Shown: positions 1 through 6,838 of the stretch, one piece after another
Numbering within the stretch: the stretch's first letter is position 1
Layout of the letters: each line of letters starts with the position of its first letter
Origin: DAIUCA01 sp964613675
Lineage (GTDB): Bacteria; Pseudomonadota; Gammaproteobacteria; Competibacterales; Competibacteraceae
Assembly: GCA_964613675.1 (NCBI GenBank)
Contig: CAZTIH010000058.1
Coordinates: 1-15,178, forward strand
Direction: 5' to 3'
DNA length: 15,178 nucleotides
Translations under genes and position numbers: made by a program
Notes under the pieces: model-generated
Told to the model about the DNA's origin: nothing
The model's database searches: none
The model's input: the letters and a program-made list of their open reading frames with translations, nothing else

Positions 1-1
1 T

Positions 2-451
2 CAATTGCCATCGGTGTTAATCAGTCAACCGCTCCCCTCCTTTTCAGCCCCTCGTTTAGGGCACGACGAAATAGTGACTTCAGCGGACTTACAGAGACCT
101 GCCTTACTCAATGTTTGGGCGACCTGGTGCCCGCCCTGTCGCGTCGAGCATCCTTTTTTGGTGGAACTAGCCAATGAAGGCGTGCCGATTTACGGCCTCA
201 ATTACAAAGATCAACCCGAGCTTGCCCTACGCTGGTTGACGCAATTAGGTGACCCATATCGACGGGTCATCCAAGACTCGAACGGCCAAATTGGGCTAGA
301 CCTTGGCGTGTACGGGGCACCGGAGACCTTTCTCATCGATGCCAACGGCATCATCCGCCACCGTCACGCGGGCATCGTGGACCGTTCGGTGTGGGAACAA
401 GAGCTATTACCGCGTTGGCGACAACTCGATTCTTCTGGAGACAACTCATGA
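2..451 (+). CDS. ccmG: CcmG/DsbE, periplasmic thiol:disulfide oxidoreductase (5' partial)
   Basis: Membrane-tethered thioredoxin-like protein of cytochrome c maturation System I. It is known to keep apocytochrome c CXXCH cysteines (and CcmH) reduced before heme attachment. The visible part has the thioredoxin active site WCPPC (Cys codons at 128-130 and 137-139), the cis-Pro region GVYGAPETFLID and the family ending FLIDANGIIRHRHAG. The frame is open to the left edge. A TTG at base 5 could be read as a start, but the signal anchor and TM segment normally found before 'LISQPLPSF' are missing, so the gene almost certainly begins upstream of the window; about 30-40 residues are lacking. The stop overlaps the ccmH start (ATGA). 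Identification is by recalled similarity to enteric CcmG and is strong. Confidence 0.95.
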   Translation, partial: QLPSVLISQPLPSFSAPRLGHDEIVTSADLQRPALLNVWATWCPPCRVEHPFLVELANEGVPIYGLNYKDQPELALRWLTQLGDPYRRVIQDSNGQIGLDLGVYGAPETFLIDANGIIRHRHAGIVDRSVWEQELLPRWRQLDSSGDNS

Positions 452-900
452 AATGGGGACTTTTGACTTTCCTTCTCATCTGGATGCCGTCGGGTGAGGC
501 GGCCATTGAGGCGTTTGAATTTGCAAACTCGGCCCAAGAAGCCCGTTACCGCGCTTTGACCAGTGAATTACGGTGTCCTAAGTGCCAAAACCAGGCCGTT
601 TCAGATTCCAATGCAGAACTTTCGGCAGACTTTCGCCAACGGGTCTTTGAGATGATTCAGGCGAATCAATCGGATACCGAGATTGTGGAGTATTTCGTTT
701 CCCGTTATGGGGATTTCGTGATTTACCGCCCACCTCTGCGTCCAGGGACCTTTTTGCTGTGGTTTGGCCCCATCATTTTTGTCTTTTTGAGCACCTTAGG
801 GGTCGCGATTTGGATTGCTCGACGCAACGCCACCCAAGGACCATTGAGCGAACAAGAACGCAACCGCCTTGCCCAGTTATTAAGTGAGCCTAAATCGTGA
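448..900 (+). CDS. ccmH: CcmH (CcmL-like), cytochrome c maturation thiol protein
   Basis: 150-residue membrane-anchored protein that takes part in apocytochrome c thiol reduction and presentation to the heme lyase. It has an N-terminal signal-like segment (residues 1-19), the family motif LRCPKCQ with redox cysteines 43 and 46, the conserved segment 'VEYFVSRYGDFVIYRPP' and a C-terminal TM helix at about 101-123. The ATG at 448 was chosen over an upstream in-frame codon at 391: it follows CTGGAG by 7 bases and overlaps the ccmG stop as ATGA, and a start at 391 would add a non-signal-like extension. It is the short form, lacking the TPR domain fused to it in E. coli CcmH; that part is encoded next door as ccmI. 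Confidence 0.95.
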   Translation: MKWGLLTFLLIWMPSGEAAIEAFEFANSAQEARYRALTSELRCPKCQNQAVSDSNAELSADFRQRVFEMIQANQSDTEIVEYFVSRYGDFVIYRPPLRPGTFLLWFGPIIFVFLSTLGVAIWIARRNATQGPLSEQERNRLAQLLSEPKS

Positions 901-2177
901 CATTGTGGTTGATCTGTATTGGGATGGCGTTGGGAATGGGCGTGTGGCTGTTCTACGCCCTCGTCACGGCAAAACCGGTTGAAGACGAGCACACGGAACG
1001 TCAGTTACTTAACGCCACCATTTTCAAAGAACGCAATCGAGAACTCGACAACGACTTTGCGATGGGCAACCTCGATGAAGCGCGTTATCAAGCGTTGAAA
1101 CTCGAATTACAGCGCTCGTTACTACAGGACACCGCGCAGGAAACCGCCGAGTCAACGCCTTCTGCCAAACCCGAACTCACTATGTTGTCGTTAACGGTGG
1201 TTTTTGCGGTACCGCTCGCCGCCATTTTGGCCTATGCGTTCACCCCCCAGCAGGCCGTAGAACGGGATCTCTTAACGGCGCACGAGCAATTGGCCCCCCT
1301 CGTCAGACGGGCACTGCTGACCTACGAACTCCCCGAGTTGCCGCGTGAAGCTGCTCCTGATTTTGTACGGGTGTTGCAACGAACGATTCTTGCCGAACGG
1401 CCTCGGGATGCGGCGGCGTGGGCATTGTTGGGAGGCGCTTACTTGGCGCTAGGGGCGGCCAATGAGTCCGCACAAGCCCTAGGCCGTGCCCACCAACTCG
1501 ACCGCGATCACTTAGATTATGCGCTGCATTACGCCCAAGCGCTGGTGGTTCAAAACGATGGCAAACTCAACAGCGACAGTGCCCGACTGTTGCAACAGGT
1601 CTTGACGGCGCAACCGCGAAATGGGGGCGCATTGTGGTTACTGGGCTTTGGCGCGTACAACTTAGGCGATTACGAAAAAGCCCTCCTGGCCTGGCGCACC
1701 TTAGACGCGCAACTCGACCCCGAAGATGAGCGCACCCAGCAGCTACGCTTGGGGATTGCGGACGTCGAACGTCGTTTAACCGTAACCGCCCCCGTCGCCG
1801 AACCCGAGGTCGCTCAGGACAACGAGACCGTTCAAGTGGCGATTACTGTGGACATCGACCCTGCGTTGCGCGACCAAATTTCGCCCGATGACACCCTATT
1901 CGTCTTCGCGAAGGCCGCGACGGGGACGCCCATGCCTTTAGCAGTGGTACGGACAACGGCAATGACATTCCCAATGGAGGTCACCTTGAGCGATCAACAG
2001 GCCATGATGGAGGCGCTATCGCTTTCGACAGCCACTGAAATCATCGTGAACGCCCGAATTTCCCGACAAGGCGATGTGATCCCGCGCACTGGCGATTTAG
2101 AGGGCACCAGTCCGATTTTGGCGTTGAATGGGGGACGTCAACAGGTGGCCGTCACCATCGACCATGTGTTGCCGTGA
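897..2177 (+). CDS. ccmI: CcmI (CycH-like) apocytochrome c chaperone with TPRs
   Basis: 426-residue inner-membrane protein that in other bacteria binds the C-terminal helix of apocytochrome c and delivers it to the CcmF/CcmH heme ligation complex. Two N-terminal TM helices are visible (about 1-25 and 95-115), separated by a cytoplasmic charged loop containing the family motif 'FKERNRELDNDFAMGNLD'. TPR-like helices follow (about 150-290, e.g. 'AAAWALLGGAYLALGAANES' and 'ALWLLGFGAYNLGDYEKALL'), and then a periplasmic beta-rich C-terminal domain (about 310-426). It starts with GTG overlapping the ccmH stop (GTGA). It is a separate gene, as in Pseudomonas/Rhizobium-type systems, not fused to ccmH. 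Confidence 0.92.
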   Translation: MTLWLICIGMALGMGVWLFYALVTAKPVEDEHTERQLLNATIFKERNRELDNDFAMGNLDEARYQALKLELQRSLLQDTAQETAESTPSAKPELTMLSLTVVFAVPLAAILAYAFTPQQAVERDLLTAHEQLAPLVRRALLTYELPELPREAAPDFVRVLQRTILAERPRDAAAWALLGGAYLALGAANESAQALGRAHQLDRDHLDYALHYAQALVVQNDGKLNSDSARLLQQVLTAQPRNGGALWLLGFGAYNLGDYEKALLAWRTLDAQLDPEDERTQQLRLGIADVERRLTVTAPVAEPEVAQDNETVQVAITVDIDPALRDQISPDDTLFVFAKAATGTPMPLAVVRTTAMTFPMEVTLSDQQAMMEALSLSTATEIIVNARISRQGDVIPRTGDLEGTSPILALNGGRQQVAVTIDHVLP

Positions 2178-2800
2178 CTAACCCGCTGTTACAAGCGACA
2201 AACTTGCGATGTGTGCGTCATCGCCGACTGCTGTTTGAAAACCTATCGTTGACGGTTCACGCCGGGGATTTATGGCAAATCGTGGGGGCCAACGGAGCGG
2301 GGAAAACCAGTTTATTGCGTCTGTTATGTGGGTTAAGTCGTCCACAGGCCGGCGCAATTTATTGGCAGACAGACCCTATCGACGAAGCCGAGACCTTTCG
2401 GGAAAACCTGCTGTATCTCGGTCACTTACCTGCGATTAAGGACGACTTGACGGCGCGGGAAAATCTCCAATTTCTCAGCCAACTGGCCGACGAACCGACA
2501 ACGGACTGGGCGATGGCGTTAGCGGCGGTCAATCTGACAGCTTTCCAAGATCACTTAGCGGGGCAACTCTCGGCGGGACAGCGGCGACGCATTGGGTTAG
2601 CGCGACTGTGGACGACACGGCGTCCATTGTGGTTACTGGATGAACCCCTAACGGCCATCGACACCACGGGGGTTTCCCAATTGGAACAACGGTTTAGCGA
2701 ACATTTACAGCGGGGCGGCGCGATAGTGTTGACCTCCCACCAGGCGCTGCAATTGCCTCACGTTAAGCGGTTGGAATTGCAACACGAGTCCCTTTCATGA
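2174..2800 (+). CDS. ccmA: CcmA, ATP-binding subunit of the heme-release ABC transporter
   Basis: 208-residue cytoplasmic ABC ATPase. With CcmB (and CcmC/D) it uses ATP hydrolysis to release holo-CcmE for heme delivery. Walker A GANGAGKTS lies at about 38-46, the signature LSAGQRRR at 132-139 and Walker B LWLLDEP at 152-158, with a switch His in 'LTSHQ'. Length and sequence match enteric CcmA closely (e.g. 'LLRLLCGLSRPQAGAIYWQ'). The GTG start overlaps the ccmI stop, so it is probably translationally coupled. Its position after ccmI, instead of leading the operon, is unusual. Confidence 0.95.
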   Translation: MTNPLLQATNLRCVRHRRLLFENLSLTVHAGDLWQIVGANGAGKTSLLRLLCGLSRPQAGAIYWQTDPIDEAETFRENLLYLGHLPAIKDDLTARENLQFLSQLADEPTTDWAMALAAVNLTAFQDHLAGQLSAGQRRRIGLARLWTTRRPLWLLDEPLTAIDTTGVSQLEQRFSEHLQRGGAIVLTSHQALQLPHVKRLELQHESLS

Positions 2801-3462
2801 CGGCATTTTGGAGTGTTTTGCGACGCGACTTACAATTGGGGTTGCGCCGACGCGGGGAACTCATCAATCCCCCCCTATTTTTTGTGACAGTGGTCACATT
2901 ATTTCCATTGGGACTTGGCCCGTTACCGCAGTTACTGATGGAGATTGCCCCGGGGATCATTTGGGTTGCGGCGTTACTGGCCACATTGCTGTCTTACGAA
3001 CGCTTATTCCGTAGCGATTTTGAAGATGGCAGCCTAGAGCAACTGTTGGTGAGTCCCACGCCCTTACCGCTGCTGATGCTGGCCAAAAATCTCGCCCACT
3101 GGCTACTGACCGGATTGCCGTTGCTATTGATTGCGCCGTTACTCGCCGCCGGGCTGTATCTCCCCCTACATGCGTGGCCGACCCTACTGTTGACGCTGCT
3201 GTTGGGCACCCCGACATTGAGCCTCATTGGGAGCATTGGCGTCGCGTTGACGGTGGGGTTACGGCGCGGTGGCGTGTTACTGGCTTTGTTGATTTTGCCG
3301 CTCTACATTCCCGTGCTGATTTTTGCGACGGGCGCCGTGGGGGGAGCCATTAATCAGGATGCGGTGGATGGCCCGTTAGCATTATTGGGCGCGATGCTGC
3401 TATTTGCATTAATGGTGTGTCCCTTCGCGACGGCGATGGCGTGCAAAATCACGGTGAATTAG
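2797..3462 (+). CDS. ccmB: CcmB, membrane subunit of the heme-release ABC transporter
   Basis: 221-residue polytopic inner-membrane protein with about six hydrophobic helices, partner of CcmA. Family signatures are clear: 'APGIIWVAALLATLLSYERL', 'DGSLEQLLVSPTPLPLLMLA', 'LLLGTPTLSLIGSIGVALTV' and 'LRRGGVLLALLILPLYIPVL'. The ATG overlaps the ccmA stop as ATGA. It appears to be the last gene of the operon: about 100 bases without a gene follow, with no convincing terminator. Confidence 0.95.
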   Translation: MTAFWSVLRRDLQLGLRRRGELINPPLFFVTVVTLFPLGLGPLPQLLMEIAPGIIWVAALLATLLSYERLFRSDFEDGSLEQLLVSPTPLPLLMLAKNLAHWLLTGLPLLLIAPLLAAGLYLPLHAWPTLLLTLLLGTPTLSLIGSIGVALTVGLRRGGVLLALLILPLYIPVLIFATGAVGGAINQDAVDGPLALLGAMLLFALMVCPFATAMACKITVN

Positions 3463-3561
3463 CGCCCGATTTGCGAGATACCCTTAGTATCCCAAAGTCG
3501 TCAACAAATAATCTCATCAAACTGTTAGGCTAATCCGCTCTCAACCACGCCCGAGGGTGTC
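3463..3561. other. Intergenic gap between ccmB and the SPFH gene
   Basis: 99 bases with no gene. It holds a short GATAC/GTATC hairpin (3477-3481/3487-3491) without a T-run, and no promoter of good quality, so it is unclear whether the SPFH gene is transcribed from ccm read-through. Confidence 0.5.
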
Positions 3562-5271
3562 ATGTTCCTACTGCTGATGACATTAGTTTTTACGGCGCTC
3601 GCGATTGGGCTTAGCCTATTGCCAGAACGCTATCTCACCCCATTGAAATCCCAACTGCCCTCCTTACTCGAACCAGTTCCCCTGCTCGCAATCAAGGGGG
3701 TTGGCATAACGGTGATGGGGGGGTTAGCGCTCACGAGTTTTGTGTTGATTAGCACGGTCATTATCGACCAGAACAGCGTGGGGCATCTCAAGCGCATTTA
3801 TTTTGGTAGCGCATTGCCCGACGGCCGCGTCATTGCGCAACGCGGTGAACAGGGTCTGCAAGCCGATATTTTGGGGCCAGGCTTTCACATCATTCCCTTT
3901 GGCAACCTTATTTTTGAAATCGAGCAACTGCCCCTCGTCAATATTCCCGAAGGTCGCACCGGATTATTGGTTTCGAGAGACGGTCAACCGCTCCCCAATG
4001 GGCAGTTCATCAGCACCATATTCACACAAGACGATCTCATGGAATTACTGAACGCACGGAATTTCCTAGAAAAAGGCGGACAACGCGGCCCACAGCAACC
4101 CGTTTTGACGCCAGGGAGCTATCGACTCAATCGTTATCTCTTCGAGGTGACGTTGGTCGATGCGTTGGATGTGCCGAGGGGATCGGTGGCGGTGATCAAG
4201 TCCAACGTGAACGAGCGCAATGACTGTCAATCCCTTCCGTTGGAAACGGCGATGAATCAGCTTGTGGATAAGGGGTGTGCTGGAGTTCAACGGGAACCGC
4301 TCATGCCAAACCGCTATTACTTAAACACGATTGCGTATAACCAGACGATCATTCCCACCGCCGTTCAGACTTGGAGCTATCGCGGGGGATTTGAGTCACG
4401 GCGCATTGATCTGACGGTGGACGGTCAGGGCAACATCACGCAAATCGCGATTCCGTTTAACGAACCCGTCCCCGAAAGCGCTGCGGATCGCGCCATCATC
4501 ACGAACATTGAAGGGTGGCGAGTGCCGTTGGAGGTGCGCGTGCTTATTCAAGTGAACCCTTTGGATGCAGCGTTAGTAGTGAGTTCGGTGGGGTCTTTGG
4601 ACGAAGTGTTAGCGAAAATTGGCACCCCAACGCTGCGAAGCGTGGTACGGAATGTAACGGGGTCGGCGGATCGCAAGGTGCTTGATCTCATCAATCAACG
4701 TCAGCAACTCGAAGAACTCGTTCAAGTCGCTTTAGGCAGAGAACTGGCGAAAGCGGGAGTCACCTTGCGGGAAGTGCGTTTTGGCGACCCCGTGATTCCC
4801 CCCGAACTGCTCGTCACCCGCCAACGGGAACAGCTCGCCACCCAGCTCGAAACGACTTATGAACAGGAACGTCAAGCCCAAATTAAACGGGCTGAAGTCG
4901 AACGCGCTCGCGCCGAGGCGGGGGAACAGGGTCGATTGGTGACGGCAGAGTTTGACGTTCGGATTAGCGAGCAAAACCGTGAACAGTTGCGACTCCAAGG
5001 CGAAGGCGAAAAGCTAAAATTGGTAGAGATTGCGAACGGTCAGCAAGCCCAAGTCAATGTGTTGGGCCGAGAAAGTGCGTTGCAATTGGCGATGCTACGG
5101 GAGATTTTACTGGCTGCCGTCCAAAATCCCGCGATTGTGAAAGTCCCGACGGTGATGGTGAACGGGGGAAGTAGCAGTTTGGAGGGTGCAGCGGCGGTTT
5201 TGGGAGCGTCCAATATCATCCAATCTTTGGGCGTACCGAGTCTGAATTCTCCCCAACGACCTGCCCCCTAA
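3562..5271 (+). CDS. SPFH/band-7 domain (flotillin-like) membrane protein
   Basis: 569-residue protein. Two N-terminal hydrophobic segments (about 1-20 and 43-68) are followed by a divergent SPFH/band-7 region beginning near 75 ('GEQGLQADILGPGFHIIPFG' is the usual band-7 entry). A long Glu/Arg/Gln-rich stretch at about 414-483 should be coiled coil, and a Gly/Ala/Ser-rich hydrophobic tail resembles those of flotillins and stomatins. Such proteins form large ring or cage oligomers in membranes and act as scaffolds for proteases or stress responses; the specific role here is unknown. There is an insertion of about 100 residues with two Cys (near 220-235) within the band-7 region. The ATG at 3562 follows GAGGG at 3553-3557. 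It is a single gene, convergent with terD, and the hairpin at 5303-5334 lies between their stops. Confidence 0.85.
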   Translation: MFLLLMTLVFTALAIGLSLLPERYLTPLKSQLPSLLEPVPLLAIKGVGITVMGGLALTSFVLISTVIIDQNSVGHLKRIYFGSALPDGRVIAQRGEQGLQADILGPGFHIIPFGNLIFEIEQLPLVNIPEGRTGLLVSRDGQPLPNGQFISTIFTQDDLMELLNARNFLEKGGQRGPQQPVLTPGSYRLNRYLFEVTLVDALDVPRGSVAVIKSNVNERNDCQSLPLETAMNQLVDKGCAGVQREPLMPNRYYLNTIAYNQTIIPTAVQTWSYRGGFESRRIDLTVDGQGNITQIAIPFNEPVPESAADRAIITNIEGWRVPLEVRVLIQVNPLDAALVVSSVGSLDEVLAKIGTPTLRSVVRNVTGSADRKVLDLINQRQQLEELVQVALGRELAKAGVTLREVRFGDPVIPPELLVTRQREQLATQLETTYEQERQAQIKRAEVERARAEAGEQGRLVTAEFDVRISEQNREQLRLQGEGEKLKLVEIANGQQAQVNVLGRESALQLAMLREILLAAVQNPAIVKVPTVMVNGGSSSLEGAAAVLGASNIIQSLGVPSLNSPQRPAP

Positions 5272-5302
5272 TTTTCTGATCAGTTGACCGTTATTGAGCG
5301 AC

Positions 5303-5334
5303 AAGCCCCGTCTTTTAAGGCGGGGAGGATGTCA
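5303..5334 (+). repeat. GC-rich hairpin resembling an IS200/IS605-type right end
   Basis: A CCCCGTC arm (5306-5312) pairs with GGCGGGG (5319-5325), one pair being a T-G wobble, across TTTTAA, and is followed by AGGATGTCA. From memory, a hairpin of the form AAGCCCCG...CGGGG followed by GATGTCA is typical of the 3' ends of many IS200/IS605 (tnpB/omega-RNA) elements. No tnpA or tnpB remnant is visible beside it, so it may be a solo end, a tiny miniature element or a chance look-alike. It sits exactly between two convergent genes, and the final TCA is the terD stop read on minus. It might also act as a bidirectional transcription barrier, although neither side has a T-run. Confidence 0.4.
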
Positions 5335-5910
5335 AGAAAACTGCACGCCGAAACGGCTGCATAGCGTTTCTAACCCTCCATTTACCCCCTCGCCCACTGC
5401 GTTAAAATGCCATTCTCCCTGTTGGCGAACCAACTCCCCAAAAATCACGGCGGTATAACCGCTGTAATCTTCCGTCAATGCAAACCGCACGAGTTCAGCA
5501 CCTGTTTCGATGTTGACAATTCGGATGAAGGCTGCTTCGACCAAACCAAAATGTTGCCGACGGGCCACCGCATCGTGAATCGTCACAGTAATTGCGATCT
5601 TTTCGACGCTGGCGGGGATACGACTCAAATCCACATGAACGACTTCATCGTCCCCATCACCCACGCCTGTACGATTATCGCCGGTATGTTCTACAGAACC
5701 GCAAGGCGATTTCAGATGGTTATAGAAGATAAAATTCTGGTTGTTGGGGACGCGATTTTCCCCGGTCAACAGAAATACGCTGGCATCTAGGTCGAAGGGC
5801 GTGTCTCCGTTTTGACGCGCATCCCAACCGAGTCCCACCTGCATCTTCCGAAGTTCGGGGTGGTGTTTGGAGAGCGAAACGCCCGTCCCTTTCGTTAATG
5901 ATATGGCCAT
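5332..5910 (-). CDS. terD: TerD-family calcium-binding stress protein
   Basis: 192-residue TerD-domain protein, the same length as plasmid-type TerD. The family is known for calcium binding and is linked to tellurite resistance, phage inhibition and general envelope or chemical stress; the biochemical role is not settled. The Ca-binding motif GDNRTGVGDGDDE is intact at 77-89, with the earlier conserved GLGWDAR at 26-32 and FDLDAS at 39-44. The ATG at 5910 is preferred over the GTG one codon upstream because GAGGAG (5917-5922) is 6 bases from the ATG. No terZABC neighbours are present, so it is a solitary TerD paralogue and not part of a full ter operon; it could equally be named TerE/TerZ-like. 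Confidence 0.88.
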   Translation of the reverse strand: MAISLTKGTGVSLSKHHPELRKMQVGLGWDARQNGDTPFDLDASVFLLTGENRVPNNQNFIFYNHLKSPCGSVEHTGDNRTGVGDGDDEVVHVDLSRIPASVEKIAITVTIHDAVARRQHFGLVEAAFIRIVNIETGAELVRFALTEDYSGYTAVIFGELVRQQGEWHFNAVGEGVNGGLETLCSRFGVQFS

Positions 5911-5913
5911 CAC

Positions 5914-6079
5914 AATCTCCTCTGAGTCAATGCGAAGTCGGGTACGCGAATTATAAACGCAATTGAGCCGCTAAAACGGATGAGTCGGGACATCTAAAGT
6001 GTTGATTAAGCACGCTTACAACGGTGCATAGAAAACTAAACGGCCTTGGGGGGGAATTTTGAGTGCGCCCCGTCGATTA
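5914..6079. other. Intergenic gap between folE and terD
   Basis: 166 bases between two minus-strand genes. It contains the terD ribosome site and the TATAAT listed separately, plus a run of seven G (6048-6054). No small ORF with a ribosome site and no clear folE terminator were seen. Confidence 0.5.
5950..5955 (-). promoter_or_regulatory. Candidate -10 box for terD
   Basis: A perfect TATAAT on the minus strand, about 40 bases upstream of the terD ATG, which would give a leader of about 33 bases. No good TTGACA-like -35 is found 16-18 bases upstream, so the promoter may need an activator, or the match may be fortuitous. Confidence 0.35.
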
Positions 6080-6640
6080 TTAATTAAGGAGCTGTAGAAA
6101 CTCTTGGCGTGTCGAGAGTTTGCGAAATTGCCCCAACATCACAGACGTTTTCATCGACGAGTTCTGCTTCTGAACCCCGCGCATCATCATGCACATGTGC
6201 CGTGCCTCAATCACCACCGCGACCCCCTTGGCATGGGTCACCAATCCAACAGCTTCTGCAATCTGCTTGGTGAGGGTTTCTTGAATCTGCAACCGTCGAG
6301 CGTACATATCCACGATTCGCGCAAACTTGGACAACCCTAAGACGGACCCATCGGGAATGTAAGCAATGTGACAACGCCCAATAAAGGGCAACAGATGGTG
6401 TTCGCACAGGGAATACAGTTCGATGTCCTTCACAACGACCATTTCGTCGCTGTCCGACTCAAAAACGGCCCCATTTACAATGGTTTTCAGATCTTGGTGA
6501 TAACCCTGCGTGAGAAATTCAAGAGCCTTCGCCGCACGTTCGGGCGTTTTCACTAAACCCTCTCGCTGAACATCCTCGCCAATGGCTTCGATAATCTGGT
6601 GAAAATGATGGGTCAAGCATTCTGTAGTCGATGAGTTCAT
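6080..6640 (-). CDS. folE: GTP cyclohydrolase I, type IA (zinc-dependent)
   Basis: 186-residue homodecameric enzyme converting GTP to 7,8-dihydroneopterin triphosphate, the first step of tetrahydrofolate synthesis and of queuosine and other pterin pathways. Zinc ligands are visible: Cys79 and the following His pair in LCEHHLLPF, and Cys150 in HMCMMMRGVQ. The 71-residue spacing between the cysteines equals that in E. coli FolE (110 and 181). The pterin/GTP-pocket segment is also intact. The start was set at MNSSTTE (ATG 6638-6640), with AGAGAG just upstream; the open frame extends 17 codons further but without family similarity. It stands alone, divergent from nifV; a folate role is inferred, with no sign of nif linkage beyond position. 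Confidence 0.95.
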   Translation of the reverse strand: MNSSTTECLTHHFHQIIEAIGEDVQREGLVKTPERAAKALEFLTQGYHQDLKTIVNGAVFESDSDEMVVVKDIELYSLCEHHLLPFIGRCHIAYIPDGSVLGLSKFARIVDMYARRLQIQETLTKQIAEAVGLVTHAKGVAVVIEARHMCMMMRGVQKQNSSMKTSVMLGQFRKLSTRQEFLQLLN

Positions 6641-6693
6641 CGCGTTCTCTCTAAAGATTAGATGGAGCTGTCTTGAACAAGCCCTAAACAATA

Positions 6694-6721
6694 ATTATAC
6701 AAACGAGGTCGGTTTTGTCAC
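6694..6721 (-). promoter_or_regulatory. Sigma-70-like promoter of folE
   Basis: On minus, GTGACA (-35, 5 of 6; 6716-6721), a 16-base spacer and a perfect TATAAT (-10; 6694-6699). Transcription would start near 6687, leaving a leader of about 47 bases before the folE ATG. Confidence 0.65.
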
Positions 6722-6755
6722 AACTTTGGTTGCATTAAACCCGACGCATCTGAAT

Positions 6756-6768
6756 TAACTCATTGATT
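6756..6768 (-). promoter_or_regulatory. Candidate IHF binding site upstream of nifV
   Basis: On minus the sequence AATCAATGAGTTA fits the IHF consensus WATCAANNNNTTR at every fixed position. It is centred about 50 bases upstream of the predicted sigma-54 transcription start, the usual zone where IHF bends DNA to bring NifA to the polymerase. A short consensus like this can occur by chance; its position is what supports it. Confidence 0.45.
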
Positions 6769-6785
6769 TTCCGTTGTAAAATAGC

Positions 6786-6801
6786 TGGCATATCCCATGC
6801 A
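6786..6801 (+). promoter_or_regulatory. Candidate sigma-54 (-24/-12) promoter of the nifV operon
   Basis: TGGCAT-N5-ATGCA fits the consensus TGGCAC-N5-TTGCA: the invariant GG (6787-6788) and GC (6799-6800) are 10 bases apart as required. The start would be near 6811, giving a leader of about 27 bases with GGGAG at 6825-6829 before the nifV ATG. No TGT-N10-ACA NifA site was found in 6660-6785, so activation by NifA is inferred from gene content only. Confidence 0.6.
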
Positions 6802-6838
6802 GCAATTTTGGCACTAGAAACAATGGGAGCACCGTACC

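Noticed and set aside
5..7. TTG as the true start of ccmG
   Set aside because: It would remove the signal anchor and part of the conserved N-terminal region; the frame is open to the window edge, so the gene is more likely cut by the window.
723..992. 89-codon antisense frame across the ccmH-ccmI junction
   Set aside because: It is a shadow of two well-supported overlapping genes, with a low-complexity product and no similarity.
3477..3491. GATAC/GTATC hairpin as ccm operon terminator
   Set aside because: Only a 5-base AT-containing stem and no T-run follows.
6048..6054. Run of seven G between folE and terD as a phase-variable tract
   Set aside because: The run is short and lies in neither a coding frame nor between -35 and -10 boxes, so no effect of slippage can be argued.
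6080..6691. Longer FolE starting 17 codons upstream
   Set aside because: The extra residues lack family similarity and would overlap the predicted transcription start; the ATG at 6640 has its own ribosome site.
6660..6785. NifA enhancer TGT-N10-ACA upstream of nifV
   Set aside because: Each TGT and ACA in the interval was checked and none had 10 bases between them.
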